Positions 9,136 to 18,366 of a stretch of 64,000 bases of DNA are shown in pieces. The notes beneath the pieces are model-generated. The model saw only the letters and a list, made by a program, of their open reading frames with translations. It was not told the DNA's origin and did no database searches. The number at the start of each line of letters is the position of its first letter. Position 1 is the first letter of the stretch. This DNA comes from Verrucomicrobiia bacterium (GTDB lineage: Bacteria; Verrucomicrobiota; Verrucomicrobiia; Limisphaerales; UBA11358). The stretch spans positions 1 to 64,000 of the forward strand of contig JARLJW010000016.1 of the NCBI GenBank assembly GCA_031290985.1, in the 5' to 3' direction. The translations under genes and the position numbers were made by a program.

Positions 9136-9886
9136 CGCACCAGTGCCGCCACGTTCCCTGCGCGTCTGGCGCGCCGCCGCCGGGTTCCCGCTCATGGTGG
9201 AACTGGGCGCGGGCGAATTCATCATGGGGGAAAATGACGGCGACAAATTTGCGACCGACACCGAACGGCCGGCGCATCGCGTAACCATACCGAATAATTT
9301 TGCGCTCGGCAGTTTTCCGGTCACGGTCGGCGAGTTTCGGAAATTTCGTTCCAGCCATGCGCTGGACGAGGCGGATGATTTGCCCGTTGTGCGGGTGAAC
9401 TGGCACGAGGCCGCCGCCTTTTGCGAATGGCTGACGCTGGAAAGCGGACGGAATTTCCGGCTGCCGACCGAGGCGGAATGGGAGTTTGCCTGCCGCGCGG
9501 GTTCCCGTACGCCCTTTGCACCGGGCGATGAAATCTCACCGGGACAGGCGAATTATTTATACGACGAAAATGGCCTGCGCGTCGGAACGGGCCGGCGCTC
9601 GCCGCCCGGGCGTTACGCGCCGAACGCTTTTGGGATTTTTGACCTGCACGGCAACGTTTGTGAATGGGTGGCTGACGCGTGGCATCCGGATTATCACGGC
9701 GCCCCCGCCGATGGCCGCTCTTGGACGGAGGCAGGCAGCGGGCGGCGGGTGATTCGCGGCGGCGCGTGGGATTATTTGCCGCGCCTGTTGCGCAGCGCGT
9801 GGCGCGACTGGCGGCCGGCGGATTGCCGCGCTGACAACATCGGATTTCGCGTGGCTACAAACGACATGGAATCCCACGCCACCTGA
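9125..9886 (+). CDS. SUMF1/formylglycine-generating-enzyme-fold protein, probably not a true FGE
   Basis: A 253-residue protein that is almost entirely one FGE-sulfatase (SUMF1) domain: GEFIMGEND near residue 27, LPTEAEWEFACRAG near 115, GNVCEWVADAWHPDY near 175 and RVIRGGAW near 205, ending IGFRVA. In real formylglycine-generating enzymes a Cys pair follows the GGSW motif; here that stretch reads GAWDYLPRLLRSAWRDWRPAD, with no Cys until one in ADCRADN. It is also not EgtB-like, as there is no DinB domain with an HxxxHxE motif. The role is therefore open: a binding or oxidative subunit is possible. The start at 9125 lies within the SDR gene, which implies translational coupling. Confidence 0.75.
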   Translation: MLRDAPVPPRSLRVWRAAAGFPLMVELGAGEFIMGENDGDKFATDTERPAHRVTIPNNFALGSFPVTVGEFRKFRSSHALDEADDLPVVRVNWHEAAAFCEWLTLESGRNFRLPTEAEWEFACRAGSRTPFAPGDEISPGQANYLYDENGLRVGTGRRSPPGRYAPNAFGIFDLHGNVCEWVADAWHPDYHGAPADGRSWTEAGSGRRVIRGGAWDYLPRLLRSAWRDWRPADCRADNIGFRVATNDMESHAT

Positions 9887-9888
9887 CC

Positions 9889-10791
9889 ATGAAGCTTAAA
9901 ACTTTCAAAACGCTTTGGGGTCACACCGGCAGCCTGGATGACGCGCTGGATGCCTGTCGCAAATATGATTTTGACGGCATCGAAGGTCCGGTGCCGGTGG
10001 AGGCGATGGAGCGGGTGGTTTTCCAAAAAGGGTTGGCGGCAAACGGCCTGGATTACATCGCAGAAATCTGCACGGCGGGCAGCTATGTTCCCGACCGGCA
10101 GGCCACGCCGACGGAACATATTGAATCACTACGGCGCAAGGCCGAAGCCGCCGTGGAATGCCGCCCGCTGTTCCTGACAGTCATCGCCGGTTGCGATGCG
10201 TGGAGCATCGCGCAGAGCGTGGATTTTTTTGGCGAAGCCATGGCGATTGCCGGCAAACTGGGCGTCACCGCGAGTTTTGAAACGCATCGCAGCCGTTCTT
10301 TTTTTAATCCATGGACGACGCGGGACATTTTGAAACAACTGCCCGCGCTCAAGCTTACCTGTGATTTTTCGCACTGGTGTGTGGTTTGCGAGCGGCTGAT
10401 TGATACCGAGCCGGAGGTGCTGGCGCTTTGCGCCGGACGGGCGCATCACATCCACGCGCGCGTCGGTTATGACCAAGGACCGCAAGTGCCGCATCCCGCC
10501 GCGCCGGAATACCGTGCGGCGCTGGTGGCACACGAGAATTGGTGGACGCAAATCTGGCGCAGCCAGGCCGCACGCGGTCTGACGGTCACCACGATGACCC
10601 CTGAATTCGGGCCGGACGGTTATTTGCAATGCCAGCCATTCACCGGAAAACCGGTCGCGGACCTGGTGGAGGTCAATGCCTGGATGGCGGCGCGGCAACG
10701 ACAACGGTTTGAGGAAATTTTTAATTCCGAATCAGATAAAAAATCTCAACCGGAGCCAAACCCGCTCGTGCCGGCCGGAAAAAATATTTAA
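9889..10791 (+). CDS. Sugar-phosphate isomerase/epimerase-like TIM barrel protein
   Basis: A 300-residue protein of the xylose-isomerase-like (AP endonuclease family 2) TIM-barrel superfamily. A full set of likely divalent-metal ligands is visible: Glu in FETHRSR near residue 126, Asp/His in LTCDFSHW near 157, His in HIHARVGYD near 184 and Glu in MTPEFGPDGY near 237. The family includes hydroxypyruvate isomerase, tagatose epimerase and myo-inosose dehydratase. It starts 2 bases after the SUMF1 gene, so it belongs to the operon. It may convert the carbon skeleton left after the nitrogen group is removed; the reaction is not known. Confidence 0.72.
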   Translation: MKLKTFKTLWGHTGSLDDALDACRKYDFDGIEGPVPVEAMERVVFQKGLAANGLDYIAEICTAGSYVPDRQATPTEHIESLRRKAEAAVECRPLFLTVIAGCDAWSIAQSVDFFGEAMAIAGKLGVTASFETHRSRSFFNPWTTRDILKQLPALKLTCDFSHWCVVCERLIDTEPEVLALCAGRAHHIHARVGYDQGPQVPHPAAPEYRAALVAHENWWTQIWRSQAARGLTVTTMTPEFGPDGYLQCQPFTGKPVADLVEVNAWMAARQRQRFEEIFNSESDKKSQPEPNPLVPAGKNI

Positions 10792-10830
10792 GCTGGAACG
10801 AACCAGTGACCCAAAGACCGACAATAAATT

Positions 10831-13800
10831 ATGTTTAAGAAAGTTCTCATCGCCAACCGTGGCGCGATCGCCTGCCGGATCATCCGTACGCTCAAGCGGA
10901 TGGGCGTGGGTTCGGTGGCGATCTATTCGGACGCCGACGCGAATTCGCTGCATGTCGCGCAGGCGGACGAGGCGGTGGGCATCGGTGGTTTGACCGCCGC
11001 GGAGAGCTACCTGGATTTTGAGAAGGTTTTTGCCGCCGCCCGGAAGACGGGCGCGGAGGCCATCCATCCGGGGTACGGGTTCCTCAGCGAGAATGCGGAT
11101 TTCGCCGGGGCGTGCGCGCGGGAAGGTTTTGTGTTCGTCGGCCCCACGCCGCAGCACATGCGAGATTTCGGGCTGAAGCACACGGCGCGGTCGCTCGCGC
11201 AAAAGCACGGGGTGCCGATGCTGCCGGGCAGCGGGCTGCTGGATTCGCTCGACCACGCGAAGACGGAGGCCGGGCGGATCGGCTATCCGGTGATGCTCAA
11301 GAGCACGGCCGGCGGCGGGGGTATCGGCATGCGGATGTGTCCGGATGAAGCGGCGCTGGTGGACGCATTTGAATCCGTGCGGCGCATGGCGGCGAGCGCC
11401 TTCAAGCAGAACGGGGTGTATCTGGAAAAATTTGTGGGCATCGCGCGGCACATCGAGGTGCAGATTTTCGGCGACGGGAAGGGCAACGTCGTGGCACTGG
11501 GCGAACGCGATTGCTCGGCGCAGCGGCGCAACCAGAAGGTGGTGGAGGAAACGCCCGCGCCGGGCTTGTCGGAAGATCTGCGGCGCTCGCTGCTGGATTC
11601 GGCGGTGCGGTTGACGCGCGAGGCGGGTTATCAATCCGCCGGGACGGTCGAATTTGTTTTTGATGTGAAGGAGCTGAAGTTTTATTTCCTCGAGGTGAAT
11701 ACGCGCTTGCAGGTGGAACATGGCGTGACCGAGGAGGTGGCCGGCGTGGATCTGGTGGAGTGGATGATCCAGCAGGCGGCGGGTGAACTGGATCTCGGCA
11801 CTTACAAGGCGGTCACGTGCGGCGCTGCCATCCAGGTGCGGCTGTACGCGGAAGATCCGAACAAGAATTTCCAACCCAGCTCTGGCGTGCTCACGGAAAC
11901 AATTTTTCCGGCGGGCGCACGCGTGGAGACGTGGGTTGAGCGAGGTTCGGAAATCCCGCCGTTTTATGATCCGATGATCGCCAAGATCATCGTGCGGGCG
12001 GCGACGCGGAGTGAGGCCGTCGTGGCGTTGCAAAAAGCGCTGGCGGAAACCAAGGTGGCGGGCATCGAGTGCAACTTGGAATATCTGCGGCAGGTCATCG
12101 GCAGCGCGGAATTTGCCGCGGGGGACATTCACACCAAGTGGCTGGCGACGTTTCCGTACCGGCCGGCGACGATTGATGTCATCGAACCGGGCACGCAGAG
12201 CAGCGTACAGGATTATCCGGGGCGCATCGGCTATTGGTCCATCGGCGTGCCGCCGTCCGGGCCGATGGATGATTACGGATTTCGCATTGCGAATGAACTG
12301 GTGGGAAATCCGGCCAAGGCCGCCGGGCTGGAGATCACGCTGAGCGGGCCGACGTTGAAATTCAACCTTGATACAACCATTGCGTTGACAGGCGCGGAAA
12401 TGGAGGCGGACCTTGACGGGAATCCGGTGCCGTTCTGGCAGAGCATCCATGTGCGCGCGGGGAGCGTTCTGCGCCTGCAAAAAATAAAGGCGGCCGGGTG
12501 CCGGACGTATCTGACGGTGCGGGGCGGGTTTGACGTGCCGGATTACCTGGGCAGCAAATCCACCTTCGGCCTGGGCAAATTTGGCGGTCATGCCGGACGC
12601 ACCTTGCGGCATGGCGATGTGCTGCACGTTCACCGCGCGACAGAACCGTTCGCACCCATCCGCACCGCGCCGCCGGCGCTGGTGCCGAAATATCATGCGC
12701 ATTGGAACATTGGCGTGCTGTACGGCCCGCACGCCGCGCCGGATTTTTTCACGGAAGAGTTCATCGCGATGTTTTTCGCGACGGACTGGAAGGTGCATTA
12801 CAATTCCAACCGTTCCGGCATCCGTTTGATCGGGCCGAAGCCGGGTTTTGCCCGCACGGACGGCGGCGACGCGGGGCTGCATCCCTCCAACATCCATGAC
12901 ACGGAATATGCCATTGGCACGATCTGTTTCACGGGCGACATGCCGGTGATTTTGGCGAAGGATGGTCCGAGCCTGGGCGGTTTCGTGTGCCCGGCGACGA
13001 TCGCGAAGGCGGAATTTTGGAAGGTCGGCCAGCTCCGGCCCGGCGACACGATCCGTTTTGTGCGGATGAGTTATGACGAAGCCCTGGCCACTGAACGCGG
13101 TCAGGACGAGTCGATCCGGGCGCTGGAAGCCAAGATAATTTCCGTCCCGCCGAATGTGGTGATTAAGAAGTCCGCGGCGGCGAGCGATTCGATTTTGCAC
13201 AGCGTCCCGGCCTCGGCGACGAGCCCGGGCGTGGTGTACCGGCAGGCGGGCGACAAGTTTTTGTTGATCGAATACGGGCCGCTGGTGCTGGATTTTGAGC
13301 TGCGTTTTCGGGCGCATCTGCTGATGGAATGGCTGGCGAAGCATCCCGTGCCCGGAGTCATCGAGCTTTCGCCGGGGGTACGTTCGTTGCAGATCAATTT
13401 TGACAGCCGTGTGATTCCGCTGGAGCAGCTGCTGGAAATTCTAGTGCAGGCGGAGCAGGAACTACCGTCCGTTGAATCGCTCGAAGTGCCGACGCGCATC
13501 GTGCGGATGCCGCTATCGTACGATGATGCGGGCATCCGGCTGACCATTGAGAAATACCAGCAGTCCGTGCGCGCCAAGGCGCCGTGGCTGCCGAGCAACA
13601 TCGAGTTCATTCGGCGGATGAACGGCCTCGACAGCGTGAAGGAGGTGTACAACACCGTTTTTGCCGCGAACTACCTCGTGCTGGGGCTGGGCGATGTGTA
13701 TCTCGGTGCGCCGTGCGCGGTGCCGGTGGATCCGCGGCACCGGTTCGTGACGACGAAATATAATCCCGCGCGCACATTTACGGTGGAAAACGTCGTGGGC

Positions 13801-14448
13801 ATCGGCGGCGTGTACATGTGCATCTACGGCATGGAAGGCCCGGGCGGCTACCAACTGTTTGGGCGCACGGCACAGGTGTGGAACACCTACCGCAGCACGC
13901 GGGAATTTCAGGCGGGCAAGCCGTGGCTGCTGCGGTTCTTTGACCAGATACGTTTCTATCCGGTGTCGGCGAAGGAACTGCTGGATTTCCGCCAGGCATT
14001 TTTACATGGGCAGGTGCAACTGGACATCCAGGAGGATGTCTTCAGCTTTCCGAAGTACCGGAAATTTTTGCGCGACAACGAGGCGGGCATCACGAAGTTC
14101 CGCAACCGGCAGCAAAAGGCGTTTGCGGAAGAGCGGGAGCGCTGGGCCATCGACGGCTCGGGGGCGGTGGCGGCTGAACCCGAAGTGGAAACGGTGGCCG
14201 ATGAAATGACCGCCCCGGCGAACGGACAGCTTATCGCCTCGCCCATCACCGGAAATATCTGGACGGTGCTGGCGAAAGAAGGCGACCGCGTGTCGGCCGG
14301 GCAGAAAGTCGTGGTTGTGGAAGCAATGAAAATGGAAGTCGGCGTGGAAGCGCCATTTGCGGGCGTCATTAAAAAGATGGCCGCCGTGCCGGGCAAGCTG
14401 GTCAACGCGGGGCAACCGCTGGCGATCATCGAAAAGGAGGGGGCATGA
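10831..14448 (+). CDS. Biotin-dependent urea/guanidine carboxylase
   Basis: A 1205-residue multidomain carboxylase in the standard order. The biotin carboxylase spans about residues 1-445 (IANRGAIACR, then ATP-grasp with KSTAGGGGIGM, EVNTRLQVEHGVTE). A KipA-like AHS2 domain runs from about 448 (EPGTQSSVQDYPGRIGYW) to 750, and a KipI-like AHS1 domain from about 795 to 1070. The biotinyl domain at the end has VEAMKMEVG with biotin-accepting Lys1167. The enzyme carboxylates urea or guanidine with ATP and bicarbonate. The adjacent UAAP pair and AtzF point to guanidine as the real substrate, because published work showed that such clusters are guanidine pathways. I cannot align the carboxyltransferase specificity residues here. 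The 39-base gap upstream has no strong ribosome-binding site. Confidence 0.9.
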   Translation: MFKKVLIANRGAIACRIIRTLKRMGVGSVAIYSDADANSLHVAQADEAVGIGGLTAAESYLDFEKVFAAARKTGAEAIHPGYGFLSENADFAGACAREGFVFVGPTPQHMRDFGLKHTARSLAQKHGVPMLPGSGLLDSLDHAKTEAGRIGYPVMLKSTAGGGGIGMRMCPDEAALVDAFESVRRMAASAFKQNGVYLEKFVGIARHIEVQIFGDGKGNVVALGERDCSAQRRNQKVVEETPAPGLSEDLRRSLLDSAVRLTREAGYQSAGTVEFVFDVKELKFYFLEVNTRLQVEHGVTEEVAGVDLVEWMIQQAAGELDLGTYKAVTCGAAIQVRLYAEDPNKNFQPSSGVLTETIFPAGARVETWVERGSEIPPFYDPMIAKIIVRAATRSEAVVALQKALAETKVAGIECNLEYLRQVIGSAEFAAGDIHTKWLATFPYRPATIDVIEPGTQSSVQDYPGRIGYWSIGVPPSGPMDDYGFRIANELVGNPAKAAGLEITLSGPTLKFNLDTTIALTGAEMEADLDGNPVPFWQSIHVRAGSVLRLQKIKAAGCRTYLTVRGGFDVPDYLGSKSTFGLGKFGGHAGRTLRHGDVLHVHRATEPFAPIRTAPPALVPKYHAHWNIGVLYGPHAAPDFFTEEFIAMFFATDWKVHYNSNRSGIRLIGPKPGFARTDGGDAGLHPSNIHDTEYAIGTICFTGDMPVILAKDGPSLGGFVCPATIAKAEFWKVGQLRPGDTIRFVRMSYDEALATERGQDESIRALEAKIISVPPNVVIKKSAAASDSILHSVPASATSPGVVYRQAGDKFLLIEYGPLVLDFELRFRAHLLMEWLAKHPVPGVIELSPGVRSLQINFDSRVIPLEQLLEILVQAEQELPSVESLEVPTRIVRMPLSYDDAGIRLTIEKYQQSVRAKAPWLPSNIEFIRRMNGLDSVKEVYNTVFAANYLVLGLGDVYLGAPCAVPVDPRHRFVTTKYNPARTFTVENVVGIGGVYMCIYGMEGPGGYQLFGRTAQVWNTYRSTREFQAGKPWLLRFFDQIRFYPVSAKELLDFRQAFLHGQVQLDIQEDVFSFPKYRKFLRDNEAGITKFRNRQQKAFAEERERWAIDGSGAVAAEPEVETVADEMTAPANGQLIASPITGNIWTVLAKEGDRVSAGQKVVVVEAMKMEVGVEAPFAGVIKKMAAVPGKLVNAGQPLAIIEKEGA

Positions 14449-16247
14449 GCGCACCGGTGTTTCTAGATTTGACGACGCTGCGGCAGGCTTATGTTGACGG
14501 GATGCTGACACCGGAACAGGTGGTGTTGGAGGTATTGCGCCGGAGCGAGGATGCGCGGTATCCGCATGTGTGGATCGCGAAGACCGACCGGGAACGTCTG
14601 CTGGCGATGGCGCGCGCGCTGCCGTCAAAGCCGACCGCCGAGCTGCCGCTCTACGGCGTGCCGTTTGCCATCAAGGACAACATTGATCTGGCGGAGACGC
14701 CGACGACGGTGGGGTGCCCGGAGTTTTCGTTTGTGCCGGCGGCGTCGGCCACGGTCGTGAAGCGGCTCATCGCGGCGGGAGCACTGCCCATCGGCAAAAC
14801 CAATCTGGATCAATTTGCAACCGGACTTGTCGGGGTGCGTTCGCCGCATGGCGCGTGTGAATCGGTTTTCGATAAAAGCTACATCTCGGGCGGATCGAGC
14901 TCCGGGTCGGCCGTGGCGGTGGCGTCGGGCATGGTGGCGTTTGCGTTGGGGACGGATACGGCGGGTTCGGGGCGCGTGCCGGCGGCGTTCAATAACATCG
15001 TGGGGCACAAACCGACGCGCGGATTATTGAGCAACCAGGGCGTGTTTCCCGCATGCCGTTCGCTGGATTGCGTTTCCATCTTTGCGGGCAGTTGTCATGA
15101 CGCCCAGGCGGTGCTGGATGTCGCGGCGGGATTTGATGCCGGTGATGCGTACTCGCGGATGCGGCCCAAGTGCGGCGTCAATTTTCCCGAAAAATTTCGC
15201 TTCGGAATTTTGCCGGCGGAGCAACGGGAGTTTTTTGGCGATGTCGAGGCGGCGGCGTTGTACGACCAGGCAATAGCGGGGTTGCGCCTTCTGGGTGGCG
15301 AGGCGGTGGAGTTTGATTACACACCCTTTGCAGACGCGGCCAAGCTACTGTATGCCGGGCCGTGGGTGGCGGAACGGCGCTGGGCGCTGGGCAAGTTTTT
15401 TGAAGCGCAGTCGGGCGCAATCCATCCGGTGGTGCGCGAAATCATCGGTGGCGCGGCGAAGCATGACGCGGTGTCGGCGTTTGCCGCGCAATACAAGTTG
15501 CAAGCCTTCATGCAGGCGACGCGCGAAGTGTGGAAGCAACTGGATGTGCTGCTGCTGCCGACGACGGGCACGACGTATCGCATCGCGGAGGTGCTGGCCG
15601 ACCCGATCACGCTGAACAGCAATCTGGGTTATTACACGAATTTTGTGAACCTGCTCGACCTTGCGGCGCTGGCGGTGCCGGCCGGATTCCGCGCGACGAA
15701 TGGTTTGCCATTTGGCGTGACCCTGATCGGCCCGGCCTTTTCGGATGATGCGTTGCTGGCGTTGGGGGCCCGGTACCATCAGGCGACGGGCGGCGGCATG
15801 GGCGTGACGGCGGCGGACATTTCCGGGCAGCCGTTGCCGAAGGAAAAGAACGAGGGGGTGCTGCTCGCGGTCGTGGGGGCGCATCTGCGGGGACAGCCGC
15901 TGAATCACCAGCTTACGTCGCGACGGGCGCGGTTTGTGCGGGCGACGCGGACATCGCCGCATTACCGGCTGTATGCGCTCGCGAACACGCAGCCGCCGAA
16001 ACCGGGGCTGCGGCGCGTGGCGGAGAAGCTGGCGCAGGGCATCGAGATTGAAATCTGGGCGCTGGACGAGGCGGCGTTCGGTTCGTTCGTGGCGGAAATT
16101 CCGGCGCCGCTGGGCATCGGCACGTTGGAACTGGAAGATGGTGGCAGCGTGAAAGGCTTTTTGTGCGAACCCATCGGATTGGAGGGCGCGCGCGACATCA
16201 CGGAATTCGGCGGTTGGCGGGCGTTCCGCCAGTCTCTGGCAAAATAA
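14445..16247 (+). CDS. atzF: Allophanate hydrolase
   Basis: A 600-residue amidase-signature enzyme that splits allophanate into two ammonia and two CO2 in the cytoplasm. The Ser-cisSer-Lys triad regions are visible: FAIKDNID near residue 74 (Lys), GGSSSGSAVAVASG near 149 (cis-Ser) and GTDTAGSGRVPAAF near 167 (nucleophile Ser). The extra C-terminal domain (from about residue 465, with LLAVVGAHLRGQPLNHQL) is typical of the long AtzF/DUR1,2 form rather than bare amidases. AAGGAGGGGG directly precedes the ATG, which overlaps the carboxylase stop (ATGA). The strong site suggests high translation. It is the last nitrogen-releasing step of the route. Confidence 0.92.
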   Translation: MSAPVFLDLTTLRQAYVDGMLTPEQVVLEVLRRSEDARYPHVWIAKTDRERLLAMARALPSKPTAELPLYGVPFAIKDNIDLAETPTTVGCPEFSFVPAASATVVKRLIAAGALPIGKTNLDQFATGLVGVRSPHGACESVFDKSYISGGSSSGSAVAVASGMVAFALGTDTAGSGRVPAAFNNIVGHKPTRGLLSNQGVFPACRSLDCVSIFAGSCHDAQAVLDVAAGFDAGDAYSRMRPKCGVNFPEKFRFGILPAEQREFFGDVEAAALYDQAIAGLRLLGGEAVEFDYTPFADAAKLLYAGPWVAERRWALGKFFEAQSGAIHPVVREIIGGAAKHDAVSAFAAQYKLQAFMQATREVWKQLDVLLLPTTGTTYRIAEVLADPITLNSNLGYYTNFVNLLDLAALAVPAGFRATNGLPFGVTLIGPAFSDDALLALGARYHQATGGGMGVTAADISGQPLPKEKNEGVLLAVVGAHLRGQPLNHQLTSRRARFVRATRTSPHYRLYALANTQPPKPGLRRVAEKLAQGIEIEIWALDEAAFGSFVAEIPAPLGIGTLELEDGGSVKGFLCEPIGLEGARDITEFGGWRAFRQSLAK

Positions 16248-16253
16248 TTTATC

Positions 16254-16982
16254 ATGAGCACTGAGAACATTCTGTTTGAGGAAATGCTGCCCGGCGGCGG
16301 GCTGTGGTCGTGGACGTTGCGACGGCACACGACATTGCGGCTGACCGATCTGGAGGGCGGCACCAATGTCGGGCTGATGGCGTACAACGCGGACCAGCCG
16401 CTGGACCGGCTGAACCTGCCGGACACGTTGAAGGCGCAATACACGGCCAAGCTGACGCGCGGTCATGTGTTGATGAGCGACATGGGGCATGCGCTGCTTT
16501 CGATCACGAGCGATACGGTCGGGTGGCATGACCCGCTCGGCGGTCATGGCAATGCGGCGCTGGTCAAACGCAAGTACGGCGAGGCGACGTACCAGGAAAA
16601 GCGCAACGACTGGTATCGCAACGCGCATGACAATTTTCTGGTGGAACTCGGCAAGCATGGGCTGGGGAAACGCGACCTGGTGGCGAACGTGAATTTTTTC
16701 AGCCGGCTGGATGTGGACGCGGAAGGGCGGATGAAATTTCATCCGGGAAATTCCACGGAAGGCGCGTCCGTCGATCTGCGCGCGGAGATGAACGTGCTGG
16801 TGGTTCTGAACACTTGCCAGCATCCGCTGGATCCGAATCCAGAATATGGGCCGAAGCCGGTGAAGTTGACGGTCTTGAAAACGCCGCCGCCGGGGCCGGA
16901 TGATTTTTGCCGGAATTTCCGGGGCGAGAACCAGCGCAGTTTCATTTTAACCGAAAGATTATTTCAAGGAGCGTCGCAATGA
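16254..16982 (+). CDS. UAAP1-type DUF1989 protein, carboxyguanidine deiminase subunit
   Basis: A 242-residue DUF1989 protein that matches the 'urea amidolyase associated protein 1' class: early [19 protein letters not shown], then [31 protein letters not shown] and late VNFFSRLDV. Proteins of this pair were long labelled urea-related; published biochemistry identified them as CgdAB, a heteromeric carboxyguanidine deiminase that turns the guanidine carboxylase product into allophanate. The His in GWHD and the Cys near [10 protein letters not shown] are probable metal or catalytic residues conserved with its partner. It follows atzF by 6 bases and overlaps UAAP2 by 4 bases. I do not assign the A or B letter. 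Confidence 0.85.
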   Translation: MSTENILFEEMLPGGGLWSWTLRRHTTLRLTDLEGGTNVGLMAYNADQPLDRLNLPDTLKAQYTAKLTRGHVLMSDMGHALLSITSDTVGWHDPLGGHGNAALVKRKYGEATYQEKRNDWYRNAHDNFLVELGKHGLGKRDLVANVNFFSRLDVDAEGRMKFHPGNSTEGASVDLRAEMNVLVVLNTCQHPLDPNPEYGPKPVKLTVLKTPPPGPDDFCRNFRGENQRSFILTERLFQGASQ

Positions 16983-17626
16983 GCACATTCATTTTAACCG
17001 AAAGCAAACTGGATCCAGCGGCGGCGATGTATGATTTCACCGTGAAGGCGGGTGACGGCTGGATGCACGAAATCAAGCGCGGGCAGACCTTTCGCATCGT
17101 GGACCTCGAGGGCAACCAGGCGGTGGACACGCTGTTTTACAACGCGCAGGACATGGCGGACCGTTATTCGGCGCAGGACACGATCCGGGAGCAGGGCGGG
17201 ATTTACCTGACGACGGGCACGAAGCTCATGTCGAGCGAGGGCAATGTGCTGGCCACGATTGTGGCGGACACGTGCGGCCGGCACGATACGCTGGGCGGGG
17301 CGTGCGCGGCGGAGAGCAACCAGGTACGCTATGCGCTCGACAAGCGGTGGATGCACAGTTGCCGGGATACGTTCATGCTGGAGATCGCGCGCTGGGGCAA
17401 GGGCGTGACGAAGTGCGACCTCACGCACAACATCAATTTTTTCATGAACGTGCCGGTGACGCCGGACGGCGGGCTTTCATTTGCGGACGGCGTGAGCGCA
17501 GGCGGACGGTATGTCGAGCTGCGGGCGGAGATGGATCTGATATGCCTGATCTCGAACTGTCCGCAGCTCAATAATCCATGCAATGCATATAATCCCACGC
17601 CGGTGCGGCTGCTGATCTGGCCATGA
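16979..17626 (+). CDS. UAAP2-type DUF1989 protein, carboxyguanidine deiminase subunit
   Basis: A 215-residue DUF1989 protein, paralogue and partner of the previous gene. Typical motifs are [19 protein letters not shown] near residue 39, [36 protein letters not shown] near 96, [14 protein letters not shown] and the ending [18 protein letters not shown]. The conserved Cys-Arg-His and NNPCN elements suit the carboxyguanidine deiminase role of the complex. The ATG at 16979 overlaps the UAAP1 stop (ATGA), with AAGGAGCG just before. Seventeen bases at its 5' end (16988-17004) repeat a stretch near the 3' end of UAAP1 (16941-16957). Confidence 0.87.
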   Translation: MSTFILTESKLDPAAAMYDFTVKAGDGWMHEIKRGQTFRIVDLEGNQAVDTLFYNAQDMADRYSAQDTIREQGGIYLTTGTKLMSSEGNVLATIVADTCGRHDTLGGACAAESNQVRYALDKRWMHSCRDTFMLEIARWGKGVTKCDLTHNINFFMNVPVTPDGGLSFADGVSAGGRYVELRAEMDLICLISNCPQLNNPCNAYNPTPVRLLIWP

Positions 17627-17985
17627 GAAGATTGTTCCGTCAATTGAGCGCGGTTCTGTTGATCGCGGCCCTGGCGGGCACGGTGTGCCTGCTGTGGTTT
17701 GACGTGGCGAATCACCTGCGCCTGACGTTCCTGCATCAGCGGACGGGGGCGCTGGCGTTCATCCTGGTGGGGGCGTCGTACATCTGCCTGCTGCTAAGCG
17801 ACGGGCACCGGTGGCGGAGCCATATCAAGGGGCTGCTGCTGGGGACGGGATTTTTGCTGTGGGGCGGGGAGCAGTTTATGGAGCCGGGGGCGGTGGCGAC
17901 GGTGATGGACAGTTTGGTGGTGTTGATTTTTGTGAGCGACCTGGGATGGATCATTGCGAGTGATATCCGGCGGAAGCGGGGGTAG
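17623..17985 (+). CDS. Small membrane protein coupled to the guanidine operon
   Basis: A 120-residue protein with three to four predicted membrane helices: about residues 7-26, 42-58, 67-82 and 90-110. It starts RRLFRQ and ends IRRKRG, giving a positive-inside pattern. Its ATG overlaps the UAAP2 stop (ATGA), so it is co-translated as the last gene of the operon. It does not look like an SMR (Gdx) guanidinium exporter: the helix count fits, but the conserved Glu and WxxY-type motifs of that family are missing. Function unknown; a transporter accessory or an unrelated hitchhiker are both possible. Confidence 0.65.
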   Translation: MRRLFRQLSAVLLIAALAGTVCLLWFDVANHLRLTFLHQRTGALAFILVGASYICLLLSDGHRWRSHIKGLLLGTGFLLWGGEQFMEPGAVATVMDSLVVLIFVSDLGWIIASDIRRKRG

Positions 17986-18366
17986 GACTAACCACGGATG
18001 GACACGGATGGACACGGATAAACACCGAGGATGGAAGATCGAAGATGGACAAACAAAGCGGAAGGCAAAAAGTGGAAACATTCAACAATCAACATTCAAC
18101 GCCCAACGTCGATGGAGTAGAATTTTGTAAACCATGGGGACAACTACAGATGAACACGGATAAAACTGGGGACCGCACGCGGTGGATGGTGTGGTAGTTC
18201 GGTTGCAAGCGGCGTTGAAGCGGCGTGAACGCCGTGCGCCGAAAAGGGGGTGAAGGCAGCAGGCGCGTTGTGAGATATAGAATATTCTTGTTTGCAGGCC
18301 TGGCGCGCGGTCCGAGCCAGACTGGCCACGCCCCCGCAACTTTACCAACCTCCTTCGACTCTTTCT
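17986..18366. repeat. Repeat-rich spacer
   Basis: About 380 bases without a gene. It holds a tandem array of the word family CCACGGATGGACACGGAT (17990-18022), a shorter copy at 18144-18164, a GAGGATGGAAGATCGAAGAT word at about 18025, and tandem CATTCAACAATCAACATTCA words at 18075-18105. An imperfect dyad follows at about 18205-18240 (GGCGT...ACGCC). The words recur elsewhere in the window and look like dispersed intergenic repeats, not coding sequence. Confidence 0.7.

Noticed and set aside
9125-9886. True formylglycine-generating enzyme (sulfatase activation)
   Set aside because: The catalytic Cys pair is absent, and no sulfatase gene lies in the window.
10732-13344. An 870-codon open frame on the minus strand opposite the carboxylase gene
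   Set aside because: The plus-strand frame is an unmistakable full-length carboxylase. The antisense protein is Arg/His/Gln-rich, a typical shadow of GC-rich coding sequence.
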